Shown in pieces: positions 1-11,572 of a DNA stretch of 64,000 bases. The first letter of the stretch is position 1; every line of letters begins with the position of its first letter. The DNA comes from Apophysomyces variabilis. Its lineage: Eukaryota; Mucoromycota; Mucoromycetes; Mucorales; Mucoraceae. Both the position numbers and the translations under genes were made by a program. Location of the stretch: positions 62,001-126,000 of the forward strand of contig MZZL01000383.1 in NCBI GenBank assembly GCA_002749535.1, read 5' to 3'. Under the pieces are notes generated by a model, which worked only from the letters and a program-made list of their open reading frames with translations, was not told the DNA's origin and did no database searches.

Positions 1-766
1 GGACAAGGTACTGATAAACATGATAATGCGAATGACCTCTATTTTGACAGATGAGAACATATAGTGCAATACGTCGACGTGTAATTTAGTGCCATATGAC
101 CGGAAATTTCATCGTAACGAGTCGTCGACGAACTTTGACTTGCATTATCAAATAAATCATACATACATTGACGGAAATCAAGTGCTAATGGAAGCAGAAC
201 TTGTAAGATGGTGCCGTATACGTAATGAACAGACGACTAATTTATCGAAATACTAGGACACAGTCTATCTTCTTGATAAATACTCTTACCCTTTTCACTT
301 AATTGGTGAAGCGATTGAGGTTAACTATCCTGTTGGTGGTGGAGCACCTGTAGCAGGTAGAAAATTTCAGAAAAGAATAACCGGAACCAAGATTGAATGG
401 AATCTGCCATAGCTGCAAGGATAGGTGCGGGTGACTACGGCAACTTATTGAAAAAAATGATACATCAGCCTCCTCCAGGAAAACGTAAGAGATCAGAAGA
501 AATGAAATATATGTATATATGCCTAACTTGACGCCATATATAGGTCTACATAACCGAGCATGTATTTAGATTACTTGCAGCAAAAATAACATGGACATTA
601 AAATCTTTGTTTGTGTTTGTTTTCTGTGTGTTTTTAAGCCGGCGATGACCGATTCTCTACCGGTGGCGGTGGTGGACCTGGATCTCCGGGTTTTCGAAAA
701 CGAGAGGTGAATAGCCACTTTTACTGGGTTCTAGGTATTTTTTTTGTATGTTAAAAAGCCGAAAAT
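1..766. other. Upstream of the protease remnant; no clear gene
   Basis: No long open frame. A Gly-rich coding-like piece at about 638-707 ends at a plausible donor (gag|gtgaat) and could be an upstream exon of the protease remnant. A 44-codon ATG frame starts near 399 but has no recognisable homology. Confidence 0.3.
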
Positions 767-1555
767 TTGACTTCGAATATTTTTTTGTTTGTTTTCTTTA
801 TAGGTGTTGACCCTACCTTGTATTACGGGAAAGTGTACGATCTTCCGTTAGTTATGCCGTCCAATAATGGAAATCCCTTTTGGAAACTCCCGTTTATCGG
901 ATTTGAGTTGGAGCGTGAATTGGTTCGAAAAGAGCGAAGATTCTTCCCAGTAACTCCCGGCTCGTTTGGCCAAATCTATTCTAGCACACCTTATATCGTT
1001 GTTCCGCGCAAAATGGCCGAAGAGCTAAACCATGCAGTAGGCGCCTCGTTCAACAAAGAAGCTAATATGTACACTATCTCATGTGCTGCGCGCCGGTCTG
1101 CGCCTGCACTCATCTTTCAATTTCCTGGATTAGACGCAAAAATACTTCCCCGACAGTACATTTATGCTTTCGATACTGTCCCACCAGGAACACATCATAG
1201 ATGCTATTCGACCATTGTCACAGGATTCGACGATCATAATGTATTGCTGGGAGGACCTTTCTTCACATCATTTTATATCGTATATCACTATGATCAGCGC
1301 AAAGTTGGTTTGGCTAATAGTATTACTAAGCTGGGCTTCTTGCATCCAAGAGGTGAAATTCCCACCGAGTCAGGAACACAGTCGAGCACCTCTTATCCAA
1401 TCCTACCGACAATTTCCAGAAACAGAACTTCGTTTAGCTCTTCATCTATGTCAAGCACAACGTCGTCCTCTCACACGACAACAACGACTCATATAGCTGT
1501 CAGATCAAAGACAGCGATATTACATCCTTATTCGCTACCTTTCTTTCCAATATAA
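767..1555 (+). pseudogene. C-terminal half of a pepsin-like aspartic protease, active-site Asp lost
   Basis: The open frame encodes the C-terminal lobe of a fungal pepsin-family (A1) aspartic protease. It starts at an intron acceptor (tttatag before GTGTTGACC), so the real exon begins near 805 with GVDPTLYYG, the usual 'GGxDxxxYxG' segment. The end of the lobe is recognisable as LLGGPFFTSFYIVYHYDQ followed by KVGLA, matching the family's 'ILGDxFLRxxYVVFDxDxxxxGLA'. The second catalytic motif, normally D[ST]GT, reads YSSTPYIVVP, so the catalytic Asp is Tyr and the Gly is Ser. After the fold comes a Ser/Thr-rich tail of about 70 residues. I could not find an N-terminal lobe with its own DTGS motif in bases 1-766; only short coding-like pieces such as a Gly-rich stretch near 650-705 are visible. 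A dead paralogue or pseudogene is the best reading; a divergent non-catalytic homologue with unrecognised upstream exons is possible. Confidence 0.6.
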
Positions 1556-1976
1556 AGTGGTTTCAGTAAACATTTAGAGAGGGATACGCCTACGTCTATA
1601 TACTGTGCTGTTTCTTGTCAACTCAATCTGTGGTTAATCTTTCGGGAGGGGGCTTTATCAACTATAAACAGGCAGCTAGCAAGATAATTAAGGGTCTAGC
1701 GATTTTGCATTTACCTTTTGATCTATTATTCTTAGTTCTGACATATTTATACTTAAGACTGATGTCTCTGACAGAATGACAAAGAGCTCCCGCGTCGCAA
1801 ACACACCAGTAAATTTTTATAAACAGACTTTAAGTTTTATCCAATGCAATCTGATTTATTCCTATGCTTTTATTTCATTTCTTTCTTTTCTTTTTTTACT
1901 TTTACAAACGTACTAAAAAAAATATAAATATATGTGAAAACAACTAACCAAAAAAGGGGACGAATTATCCTGCTAA
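1556..1976. other. Intergenic, convergent 3' ends
   Basis: AT-rich 420 bp between two convergent genes, with T-runs and A-runs around 1860-1930 suitable for 3' ends. No gene seen. Confidence 0.5.
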
Positions 1977-4665
1977 TTACTGTGTAGCATCCAAATCAGG
2001 GGTGGGGCTACCGGTTGTGCTTGCAGACGAACCAGGCGCCTGATTCAGCACTTCATCTAAGCTGACGTGACGAGAAAGTTCATTAAATACCTAATAAGCA
2101 AGCATTAATGAACCAAAGAAATCTCGAATTGGAGTAGATCGTCTTACAGTCTCATCCACAGGTATGATTGATTTTCGTCTAAATTGCTGATATTGAGCGG
2201 GAGGACCGTCAAATTGTTGCTTAGATAGGAGCAAAGATAAGTTATAGTATTGGATTAATGCTATGGCTATCTTACCATATCTGGATGGATTTCATCCGTA
2301 TGTTCAGCAGCGTTATCAGATTCACCATCACTTTCTTCCTCTGACATGATATCCTCTACGTCTTCTGTATCTATATTGCTATATGCTACTAATGCAAATT
2401 GACATAAGCTATATACCCTAGCTTACAACGAAAACACCTACCAGGTTGAGGAGGGAATGAATATGTGTCTGGAGCGGTTGTCATGGTTATTTCCATGTGA
2501 GCAGAGACCTTGGTTTGCAAAGCTATCCAGTTTTCTTCTCTTTCTTTCTGTTTCTTTCGTTCTCTAATGTATAAATCAGACCATCGCTTAATGACCGATA
2601 TTAGCAATAACCTACGCTTGGCGTTGATGCTTGTACTGATTAGCACACTCATCAAACAGAACAGGATTGATATCCATACAGAGTTTGAGAGCACTGTACA
2701 CTAAACCAAGGATTGTCCTACGAAGTGATAAGTCATACTGATTTGTACTTGAGAGTACATACTTGTTCCAGTGGGTTTTCGATGTCCTGTAAAGCGTGGG
2801 GAATACTATGGGCATAATGACACTAATATTCTCAGCCATAAGACTGACGACGTAGTCGTTGTTCCAATAGTAAAGTGCACGCTCGGCGACCTATGATCGC
2901 AAGTTAACCTTAAATAGTATTTTATGCCTATCTCGAACCTGAAAGTGAGGGCTAGAGACGCATTGACCAAGCTTTGTGAACAAGGGGACCATGATGCGTT
3001 GGAACTCGTAGACGTCAACGATATCGAGAATTTCTTCGATCTCATTTAAAAACATAACCTCTTTCGGACTATTCACCTTTGGCCAATAGCGCAATAAACC
3101 CATGACAACCTAAAGAAGATTATTTTCACAAGGTATCCTTGCCGTGTCCCGCATACCTCATGTGTAAGTGACTGATCCTTTTCCAGAAATTGTACCACGC
3201 AGTAGGCAAGCTGAGGATGGTATAGCACGAGGGATTTCACTTTATGCAACGGAATTAGAACACGGGTTAAGAAAACTTTGTGTTCTTCCTTTAGTGGCAG
3301 TGCAAAACCATTAATGATACTGCCAAGGATTTCCAACAGCTCTGCGATTCCGTTATGTCTTTCTGTTTCATATATAAACTGGAAAAAGATGTTGTTGATA
3401 GACCGACGAATGAATGCGCGCAAGTTTAAAAATTTCCCGTAAATTCGGTGCAGCGTCGTTTTCAGAAAATCCCTCTCACGGGGATCTTCGCTGTCGAACA
3501 GATCTAACAACTGCCATCACGAAATGTTATTCCTTGTTCAACATCCACACAACATTGCATGACAGTACCTGATGAATGAACTTATGATCAATATGTTTCT
3601 TTGCATAGTTAATGCTGAACTCAGGAGATTCCAAAAATCGTAAGAAGAACTCATAAACAATCTGCAAGTGAGGCCATGCCAGTTCTAGTACGGGCTCATC
3701 TTCTTCAGGATCGAATGCGTCACCGACAGGATTCACTTGAGGAGGTATAGGTCGGAATAAGTTGGTAGTAAACTAAGGAGGTTGGGGGACTAGTCAACTT
3801 CTTCGCTTATTCTTTTACGGGATATTACCATGTGGACAATCTCTGGATATACCGCCTCTGTCAATACCCCCCGATTCATGTTGACATATTCAAGGATCTC
3901 CTGAAGTGTGTGTCGCTTGATTTCCTTCTCCCGTAACTCGGACGAAGCATCGCTGAAGTCAAATATCACGGTGCATTGACGAATCTTTTGGATAAACAAA
4001 TCCTGTCTCAAATGAGGAGGAACCTCTACATACAGAAATATAACTCAATGCTTTTGTCTAGATACTGATCATCAATGATTACCATGGAATCCAGGTGTTT
4101 TCTCCATCTGAACCTTTTCTGTGACATAAAACCTCGAAGACTTTTGACGGCGAGGAGCTTTACTGATCGGGATTTGATCCTTTGGGGCATTTTTAAGACG
4201 GTTCAAAGCGCCAGTTTTTGGTATATCTCTCTCGCTTGATTTAGGATGAGGGTTATGCATAAATGACACAGTACCCCGAGAAGGTGCTCTCTGTATGAAT
4301 TGCTTCGTGTAAGTAAACCTCAGATTCTAAGTCTTTGCTAGGTTACCACATCCGTGTTTTCTTCAGCGTTGACAACGACGATAGAAGGTGCAGCGTTAGT
4401 GGAATAGTCCATATTGATAGCGGTCACGTTTGAAGATACAGTGTTCGAAACTTTGGGGGAAGTATTCTGTGAATCGGTAATCGGAGGTTTTTTGTCGGAT
4501 ACAAACTTATTTCTAGAGAGTTAAAACAGGGTCAAAGATAACAGTGTAGGGAAGGAGTAGGGATTGCATCTTTCAGTCGTTTAAAAGGGTTACAACTCCT
4601 TTCAACCCTTTCATCACTGAGCAATTACAAAGTCACGTACGTTTTCTTTTTGTCTTCTTAGATGT
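1977..4665 (-). CDS. PP2A B56-type (B') regulatory subunit
   Basis: This is a B56/B' regulatory subunit of protein phosphatase 2A, the family of yeast Rts1 and fission-yeast Par1, which selects substrates for the PP2A catalytic core. The gene is split into about ten exons. Exons at 3527-3736 ([31 protein letters not shown]), 3073-3510 ([79 protein letters not shown]) and 2891-3103 ([20 protein letters not shown]) carry the most conserved B56 HEAT-repeat segments. N-terminal exons encode a low-complexity Lys/Ser/Pro segment typical of fungal B56 proteins. The stop is TAA on the minus strand at 1977-1979, after a short acidic/Ser tail. The furthest upstream exon I can join (about 4641-4665) encodes SKKTKRK and is preceded by an intron with a TACTAAC branch site, so the initiator Met lies further upstream and is unresolved. 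Confidence 0.88.
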
Positions 4666-4864
4666 CTATATATGAAAAAGGAAAGCCGTTATTAGATTGG
4701 GTTTGTCAGTTAGTAACATCGTAGTTACCAGTTTAGATTGGCGATGAGTTCGTGAACAGGTGCCAGTAAGAACGCGAAGGGTAAATGATGGAAGGTATTT
4801 CGTTTGCGTGATGAGAATCTCAAGGTAAGCACGCAATAGAAAAAGGACTGTATTTATCGGCGAG

Positions 4865-4897
<33 letters not shown>

Positions 4898-5418
4898 TGA
4901 GTGAGTGAGTGAGAGTGAGAGAGAGAGAGACAACCTAAGAAAGGAAGAAAGTTGCCCAAGAAAAGGGGAAACAGTTGCTGTTCCCAGAATGGTAACGATC
5001 AATTTGCGTATATACCCATGGTGATTGCCTTTTTAAGCTCGTCCAACTTTTTCTGTTGGCCAATACCGTACTTTTAAAAATGAATAATGTCATTACAACT
5101 TGCAACATGCGACAATTATTAAAATGGATGTCACAATAGAAAAGATAGAGAACATGAAGATCTCACTGGTTATAAAGAATAAGCTTTGTTAGTTAGCATG
5201 AATATATTGGGAATTAACGTTAACAAGGCGCATCCATATTCCCTACAATAATATCTCTCAATCTTTGCCATTCTATTAATGTATTAGGGAGCCTAAATGC
5301 TAATGGTTGGATATTTCCCATTCTGGCCCATAGAAAGAAAGATGTTATAGGATTTTTGCCGCTGCCATACAATCTCGGCTAAATTTCATTGCCGTACACG
5401 ACTTATTCGTGCAGATCA
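4666..5418. other. 5' region of the B56 gene and intergenic DNA
   Basis: Holds the GA/TC repeat and, on the minus strand near 5015-5065, a coding-like helical segment (QQKKLDELKKAI) that ends at a possible donor. I could not join it in phase to the B56 exons. Nothing else recognised. Confidence 0.35.
4864..4931. repeat. GA/TC-rich simple repeat
   Basis: About 70 bp of GAGA/GAGT/CAGAGA units. It lies upstream of the B56 gene, on whose strand it is a CT-rich tract, probably 5' leader or intron. Confidence 0.85.
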
Positions 5419-6173
5419 TCACAGCATGGATTTTGTAGATTGCTTATAGGCTCTGTACTGTCTTTTGCATTCTCCATACTTCTTATCTCGCATTTCAAAC
5501 AGCTCTGAGAAGCGAAACACTCGCTGGTCGTCAATAAGTACGTATGATCCTGAAAACGATCAGTACGAAAGCGTTCTACATATGGACTATCAAGCATTCT
5601 GCTACTGTACCTTTTTCTGATGTATCTTTTGTTTGAAAAATTGCATGTCGCTTTGTCGGGACCTGTCACTTTGCCCTTCATACTGTGTAGGAAGGCTGCG
5701 TTCCGTATGCAATGGGCAATTGCTTTCTTGTCTTCGCCCCGCATTGTTGGGGCAACTAAGGACCCACGTCGTAAAACCTGAGTTTATTTTTTGCATCTTG
5801 TCTATACGTTCGACTATCATGGAGCAGAAGATTGGCAATATCATCTTGGCCTTTTTATTTTTCTCATTTGAAACGTAAACCTCCATTGGGCAAATCTAGA
5901 AAAATTACTGCTATTAAGATGGATACACGTCATAGAAGTAGATCTACCTGTGGTCATGGTCACAGTACCTTACTGTCCTGGCATAGTTTTCTAATATGTA
6001 GCTAATACTGCCAGAACGCATATTTAGGTCGGCAGTTTCCAAATATGGAATCTTATCAGTAATGGATTTCACATCAGGTGCTGCAGTAGCATACGCTTTT
6101 CGCGTTTGATTGGCGTTGTTCAAGGTACAGATTCCATATATTCCCTTGTTGTAGTAGTAATGAGAAGACGATG
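5419..6173 (-). CDS. Unrecognised spliced protein (5' end unresolved)
   Basis: I do not recognise this protein. Four stretches on the minus strand look coding and are bounded by splice-like motifs: 6173-5951 (KSITDKIPYLETADLNMRSG then SISYILENYARTVRYC), about 5896-5780 (MEVYVSNEKNKKAKMILPIF), about 5680-5615, and 5538-5419 (GSYVLIDDQRVFRFSELFEM, then RDKKYGECKRQYRAYKQST, stop TGA at 5419-5421). The last intron ends with an ideal ctgatcgttttcag. The charged final exon reads in a different frame from the longer open frame 5403-5744 on the same strand, which I take to be a shadow. The phase of the third exon is uncertain. It is divergent from the pseudouridine-kinase-like gene, with about 460 bp between their visible ends; more upstream coding sequence may lie in 6174-6400. 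Confidence 0.4.
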
Positions 6174-6637
6174 CTGCAAATCCCCAGTGTCATCAGCAGC
6201 AACGAATAGGTTTCAAACAAATAGGTATACACTTCATACGGTTGGACCCTATCACTTCTTTCTTATATCTGCAGGAGCAACTGCTTTTCGCTTTGCATCA
6301 GAAGTCTTTTTTGTAGCTGCTAGCTACAGTTATATTGACAAATTGAGCCAATTCATGCCCTTGCTTAAGGCAATAGTTACTGGATTCACCGGACACAATC
6401 ATCTGCTGATTTGAGAATGGCCCATTTCCTGCCTATATGGACAAGATCACGGCATCCCGATAATATGATGTTTGTTACGGCAGAAAAAAGATTGCTAAAG
6501 CCAATGATGATTTTCGAGCGGCGCAACAACCGGTGTATTCTGGCGCCGTTCAAAAGTGTTCCCGAAGGGAGGTGTATACTGCACTACAACAATCAAGCTT
6601 CTGTAAGGACACGCTCTGTTTCGCGCTTTGACTTCAC

Positions 6638-8042
6638 ATGCCAAATCCGCTGCACGTCCTCGGCAAACGAGTTAGTATTGCCCCCCTGATAGTTAATTGT
6701 CTTTCGATTTAAATTGACTTGTGTGAAGTTAATTGTCATCGGTGGTGTCGCGTTGGACATTACAGGAACCATTGGTAAAACGAGATCCTCCACACTATAC
6801 ACATCATCGCCGGGAAAAGTTACACAGACATTGGGCGGTGTAGGCCGTAATGTATGCGAAGCTGCTATGCGAACTGGGGCAAATGCTCTTATGGTATCAG
6901 CCGTTGGTGATGATTTTGCGGGTAAAACCATACGGCAAGGTATGAAGGATATCAATATGGTAAGGTTCCCTATGCTAAACACCAGTAACTGAATTACGTT
7001 TAAATATTGCAAGCAAACAAAGTATATCTCGACGGTCAAAGGCAGCGCCACAGCGGTACAGACAATATCCGTTACTTATGCATCTAAAGCCGATGTAGGT
7101 CTACAATGCTCTGCATTCTAACGACGGTCAGCTTATTGCTGCTGTTGCTGATATGGATATTTTTCAGCATCTTGACTCTTTACAGGTAAAAGAGAAAACT
7201 GAAAAAAAATGATTGATTTTACCATGTGTCATCTAGATAACGGCTATTCTGGAGAACGAACAACCTGATCTTGTTTGTTTCGATGGCAATATATCATCAG
7301 AACTAATGTGTGACATTGCAAAGAAATGCAAAATGCTCAATGTGCCAGGTAAAAAATGTCCTACAGACCAAACTTTTACTTAAAGGCAGGCTCCAGCATT
7401 TTTTGAACCGACATCGGTCCCAAAATCACTTAAACTGTTCGATCACCCTGCTACGGTATCCACAGGAGCAGTGCGTTACATCTCACCTAATCAATTCGAG
7501 TTGGAGGTTATGAGCGAAACGGCAAAAATGAAATTATCAAACGCAAGCGAGGACATCGTGTTCCTGGAGCAAAGTAATAGTCCTGCCGTACCAAATCAGC
7601 CCGAGAAACCTTACAGTTTTATAGAAATCCCACCTTTAGCAGAACGCATACTTCCTCAGGCACTTTATCTGTCCAACTATATTCCTAACATTGTTACAAA
7701 ACTCGGAGAGTATGGCTGTTTATTAGTGGCTCGATCAGATGTGACGCCTTTTGTTCGATATTTCCCACCTGAACCTATAGAACCAAAGGAGATTAGAAGT
7801 GTGACTGGAGCAGGCGACTGGTGAGCAACCTACTTCAAAATGTATCTTCCACTGACCGCTTTAATAGCTTTGTTGGTACACTTCTTTCAAATCTTAGCAG
7901 GAATCCGTCTCTAAGAGCAGAAGAGACAGCAACATGGGAAGAAATAATCAGACATTCTCAGCAATCAGCTATACACACACTCAAGTCAGATCTCGCCGTC
8001 AGCGAAAAGCTTGCGCCCTTATTGAACCAGTCAAATGACTAG
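6638..8042 (+). CDS. PfkB-family sugar kinase, pseudouridine-kinase-like
   Basis: A ribokinase-fold (PfkB) kinase most like pseudouridine kinase (PsuK), which phosphorylates pseudouridine to pseudouridine 5'-phosphate. Exons joined by eye: 6638-6670, ~6729-6959, ~7010-7053, ~7098-7186, ~7239-7349, ~7389-7811 and ~7868-8042. The N-terminal motif LIVIGGVALDITGTIG, the GGVGRNVCEAAMRTGA signature and VSAVGDDFAG are diagnostic, followed by VYNALHSNDGQL, LVCFDGNIS and FFEPTSVPKS. The anion-hole/catalytic motif GAGD is restored only after splicing out an intron (gtgagc...aatag), giving TGAGDCFVGTLLSNL. ATG 6638 is preceded by an in-frame stop and leads in phase into exon 2. Most fungal homologues I know are fused after a pseudouridine-5'-phosphate glycosidase (PsuG) domain; none is visible upstream here. 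Confidence 0.82.
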
Positions 8043-8066
8043 TATAAGACGTCAATATTTATAATA

Positions 8067-8526
8067 ACTTTGCTATAAAAAAATACCAGAAAGCTTTACC
8101 TTGTGTTACCAGGACGACATTCTTATTTCTGCAAGTTCTTATCTGATCGAATTTTTAAATCGTCAGGCTGTGGGAACACAAGCAAACCGTTTGCTTTCAC
8201 AAGAACTGGTGTGGTAGTACAACAATTCGCAAGTGTTAGAAAATTAATTCTTTACAGAAGGCAAGCACATGTCTTCCGATTTAAGTTATGTCATCCAAAA
8301 CGCGGATGTTCTCGGGCTGAATAGAAAGTTCGCTATCGGAGGATTGTTCGCAAGCTTGAAAGCACATCGGTGTGTATATGACCGTCCATGCTACGACGTT
8401 CGACAGGAGTTGTAAACAGGAAAATATGAAGATAACTTCTCAACTTCTATCAACATGTAACATGGGAGTGAGGCATTGCTCTGTTTTCGTAGGGAGCGGA
8501 GTAAGCAGAGGGTTCGAATATTATAA
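8067..8526 (+). CDS. Short unrecognised spliced gene or gene remnant
   Basis: Just downstream of the kinase gene are coding-like exons on the same strand. From about 8113 the frame reads DDILISASSYLIEFLNRQ and AVGTQANRLLSQEL up to a gtgtgg donor. After an acceptor (aag) near 8272 it continues with MSSDLSYVIQNADVLGLNRK and FAIGGLFASLKAHRCVYDRP. A second intron (gtaaac...cgtag) joins in phase to ERSKQRVRIL and a TAA at 8524-8526. I know no family for it. No ATG opens the first exon. Either the start is at the ATG at 8276 (a protein of about 59 residues) or this is the 3' end of a damaged gene. A TATAAA-like string lies near 8075. Confidence 0.3.
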
Positions 8527-9598
8527 AATAAAGACCAATGAGATTGTTGCACGGTTATGGCTCTTCGACAGTAACAAGAAATATAGCCAGTTTACGAATA
8601 AACAGCATGGATCATATTTAGCCTCTTTGACCAACAGTTCATGCAGATGCTTGACAGTAAACCGGTTCCTCAAGTTAATAGGACGATTTGTCAATTCACT
8701 GTCTCCCGGATGGTAAATGCTCCAGTGCGCTTTCCATTGGTGGTGTTGTAAACAAATCCATAATGGAGGTTGCAAGCGCTGTATTTATTTGCTTCTCCAG
8801 TTGAAGCACAGCTTAAATCGGGGATATTTCCCCACATCAAACAATTGATTCCTGATCTGTCTCCACAATGAGCCATAACACTGGAACGCGTAATTTATCG
8901 TTTCCATTAGTACAGTTCTAGAGCCACATTTCGTTCCCTAGAGTCATTACTGCTTTTCTGCATATCAACATATGATGGCTTCTCATTTACACCAACAGCG
9001 TCTTTAGCGACTTTTTTGCCTGCTCGGTTTGTATAATGAGAGATCAACATTCCTTCTTAAAGGGTTCCAGAAATAGTTATATCTACAGATGCTGATCAAT
9101 CTCCATGATCTATTGATAACCTTCCGGAAACTCAATTAACCGTAACAGAAATATTAAATGGAAAAAGCATGGTTAGCCAACGTTGATTATTTAAGGTTTA
9201 TCAGATATATTATGACAGGTGAGTTGCATAGAGTAAACTATCTCTGGCGTTCTACAACTTCCATGAATTGGTTAGGTAGAAGAGATAATACGCAAGTCTT
9301 TTTGGTATATGTCTAGCTCAAGTCATTCAGTCACGGAAGAAGGAGGATTCTTTACCCTTACTGTATAATGGGCAACATCCAACTACAAGGACTCGATGTG
9401 CCTGGCCGAAACCCGATGATTACCGATTCGGGTTAAACAAGTAACCGGCAAGTTGGGATTCACATCACTGACGGAAAAACGAAAGGCCATTCAAACAGTC
9501 ACGGCTGTCCGAAGGAATTCCGCTTGCACAAGGGTCCCCCACAAAACTCACCCGGAGGCGCGTTCTTCTCTCTTTTCTCTTTGTTCTTCAGAAGAAAA
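8527..9598. other. Intergenic; promoter side of malate dehydrogenase
   Basis: No gene recognised. The last 60 bases before 9599 are pyrimidine-rich (ctcttttctctttgttctt), as seen ahead of other highly expressed genes in the window. Confidence 0.4.
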
Positions 9599-10760
9599 AT
9601 GTTCGCCGCCACCCGTGTCCTTGCCTCCGTTGCCGCTAAGCGCGCTTTCTCCACCTCCGCTGCCAACCTCTCTAAGGTCGCCGTTCTTGGTGCTGCCGGT
9701 GGTATTGGCCAACCCTTGTCCTTGCTCTTGAAGGAGAACCCCCACGTCACTCACTTGTCGCTTTACGATATTGCCAACGCTCCCGGTGTTGCCGCCGATT
9801 TGAGCCACGTGAACACCAACTCCAAGGTAAGGCAGCTAGGATAGGGCGATGGTCGGTCTAAATAACACGTACTACTTGGTTTTTGGAAACATAGGTTACT
9901 GGTCACACCCCCGAAAACGACGGTTTGAAGGAAGCTCTTACCGATGCTCACGTCGTCGTCATTCCCGCTGGTGTTCCCCGCAAGCCTGGTATGACCCGTG
10001 ATGACTTGTTCAACACCAACGCCTCTATTGTCCGTGACCTTGCCGAAGCTGCTGCCAAGTAAGTAACCTACATAAAATCAACACCGATGAAAGAAGGGTG
10101 GAAAACGGAAGTTAAACAGTTCGGATGTGATTTAGGTACTGCCCCAAGGCTCACATTCTTATCATCTCCAACCCCGTCAACTCCACCGTTCCTATCTTCG
10201 CTGAAACCTTTAAGAAGGCTGGTGTCTTCGACCCCAAGCGCTTGTACGGTGTCACCACATTGGATGTTGTCCGTGCTTCCCGCTTCGTCGCTGAAGTTAA
10301 GAACTTGGACCCCAAGGATGTTAAGGTCACCGTTGTCGGTGGTCACTCTGGAGTTACCATTGTCCCCTTGCTTTCTCAGACTGGCCTCAAGTTCTCCAAG
10401 GAAGAGCTTGACAGCTTGACCCACCGTATCCAGTTCGGTGGTGACGAAGTCGTCAAGGCCAAGGACGGTAAGGGTTCTGCCACCCTTTCCATGGCTTTCG
10501 CTGGTGCCCGCTTTGCCAACTCCGTCTTGGAAGCTACTGTTGCTGGCAAGAAGGGTGTTGTTGAGCCCTCTTTCGTCAAGTCCGATGTCTTTGCCAAGGA
10601 AGGTATCGAATACTTCTCCACCAACATTGAACTCGGTCCCGAAGGTGTTGAGAAGATCCACGGTCTTGGTGAGATCTCCGAGTACGAGCAGGAACTCATC
10701 AACAAGGCCATCCCTGAATTGAAGAAGAACATCACCAAGGGCAACAACTTTGTCCAGTAA
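9599..10760 (+). CDS. Malate dehydrogenase, mitochondrial
   Basis: NAD-dependent malate dehydrogenase of the TCA cycle, interconverting malate and oxaloacetate. Three exons: 9599-9826, 9895-10058 and 10136-10760, with introns gtaagg...catag and gtaagt...tttag. Residues 1-20 or so ([20 protein letters not shown]) form an Arg/Ser/Ala-rich mitochondrial presequence. The Rossmann motif is [19 protein letters not shown]. The substrate-binding arginines lie in [17 protein letters not shown], and the catalytic His is in [23 protein letters not shown] is the conserved NAD-domain strand. The length (about 338 residues) is full for the mitochondrial type. Codon use is strongly biased (AAG, CTT/TTG, GGT, ACC), which fits high expression. 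The symbol is left blank because fungal names differ. Confidence 0.97.
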
Positions 10761-11572
10761 AAAGAAAGAACAAAACCCATTCTAATTCTGTAAAATATCA
10801 TTAAAGGGCACGGAAGAACTTTTGTTGTAATTATGCTGGGATGTGCATACGGTTTATATTGAGATTAAGCATGAAGAGGTTACGTTGATGAAAAAGAAAA
10901 GGACCTTCGTCATTAACAGCTTTGCTTGAGAGGATGTCAACAAGTGCACGAGGTTGTTACACGAAATGATTACGCAAAAGATTTAACTGGTGTGACAAAC
11001 CGTATTTGTCTGTCATTAGATCAAAATCCTTAAATCTTCAAAGAAAAGATGACGACGATCCTACTGCAAATGGCGTTTTGGCTTCAGTCTCCTTGTTCCC
11101 TTCTACACGCATGACATTGAGATTTCAGAGAGTCGTACAATTAAAGCAGCTTAATAACAACTAAACACATTGAAAATGCTTTTCCGCCCAATTCTTTTGA
11201 ACTGCCACATGGATGCGTTGCTGATGGCCAAATGCCTTTGAAAGAAACTTGTTAAAGCGCTTCAAGGTTATATAGTTCTATATCTCTTAGGATAAGATAT
11301 GGTTGTTGTGCACAAGTAATTCATTGCCGTTCTTCTTCGAAAAACTGCAGTTGATCAGACAAAAGTGCTTATGATATGACAATTAAGTCGACAATTCAAA
11401 CGACTTTTTCCAACCAAACCCGTTGCAAACTTATAAGGTTTCTTGCGCTACTTTGTGTAGCTATTTACGTCTATACAGGCGTTTATTTAGAGTATGCGTT
11501 CAAAACCAAAGACAGTGGCCAAGGTTGGTTCCTAGGGACTCCAAGTTACATATCCTAACTTAAATGACTTAT
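10761..11572. other. Intergenic, convergent 3' ends
   Basis: About 810 bp between convergent genes. One 60-codon ATG frame (11376-11558, with a hydrophobic stretch FLALLCVAIYVYTGVYLEYA) is present, but it has no promoter-like context or known family; I do not call it a gene. Confidence 0.4.

Noticed and set aside
5403..5744. 113-codon minus-strand frame
   Set aside because: The final exon of the gene here reads better in another frame after an ideal intron acceptor; this longer frame is a shadow.
10068..10661. 197-codon minus-strand open frame
   Set aside because: It lies antisense to malate dehydrogenase exon 3 and arises from that gene's strong codon bias; the plus-strand protein is unmistakable.
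11376..11558. 60-codon frame with a hydrophobic stretch
   Set aside because: Single short frame in a 3'-3' intergenic space, without promoter or poly(A) context or known family.
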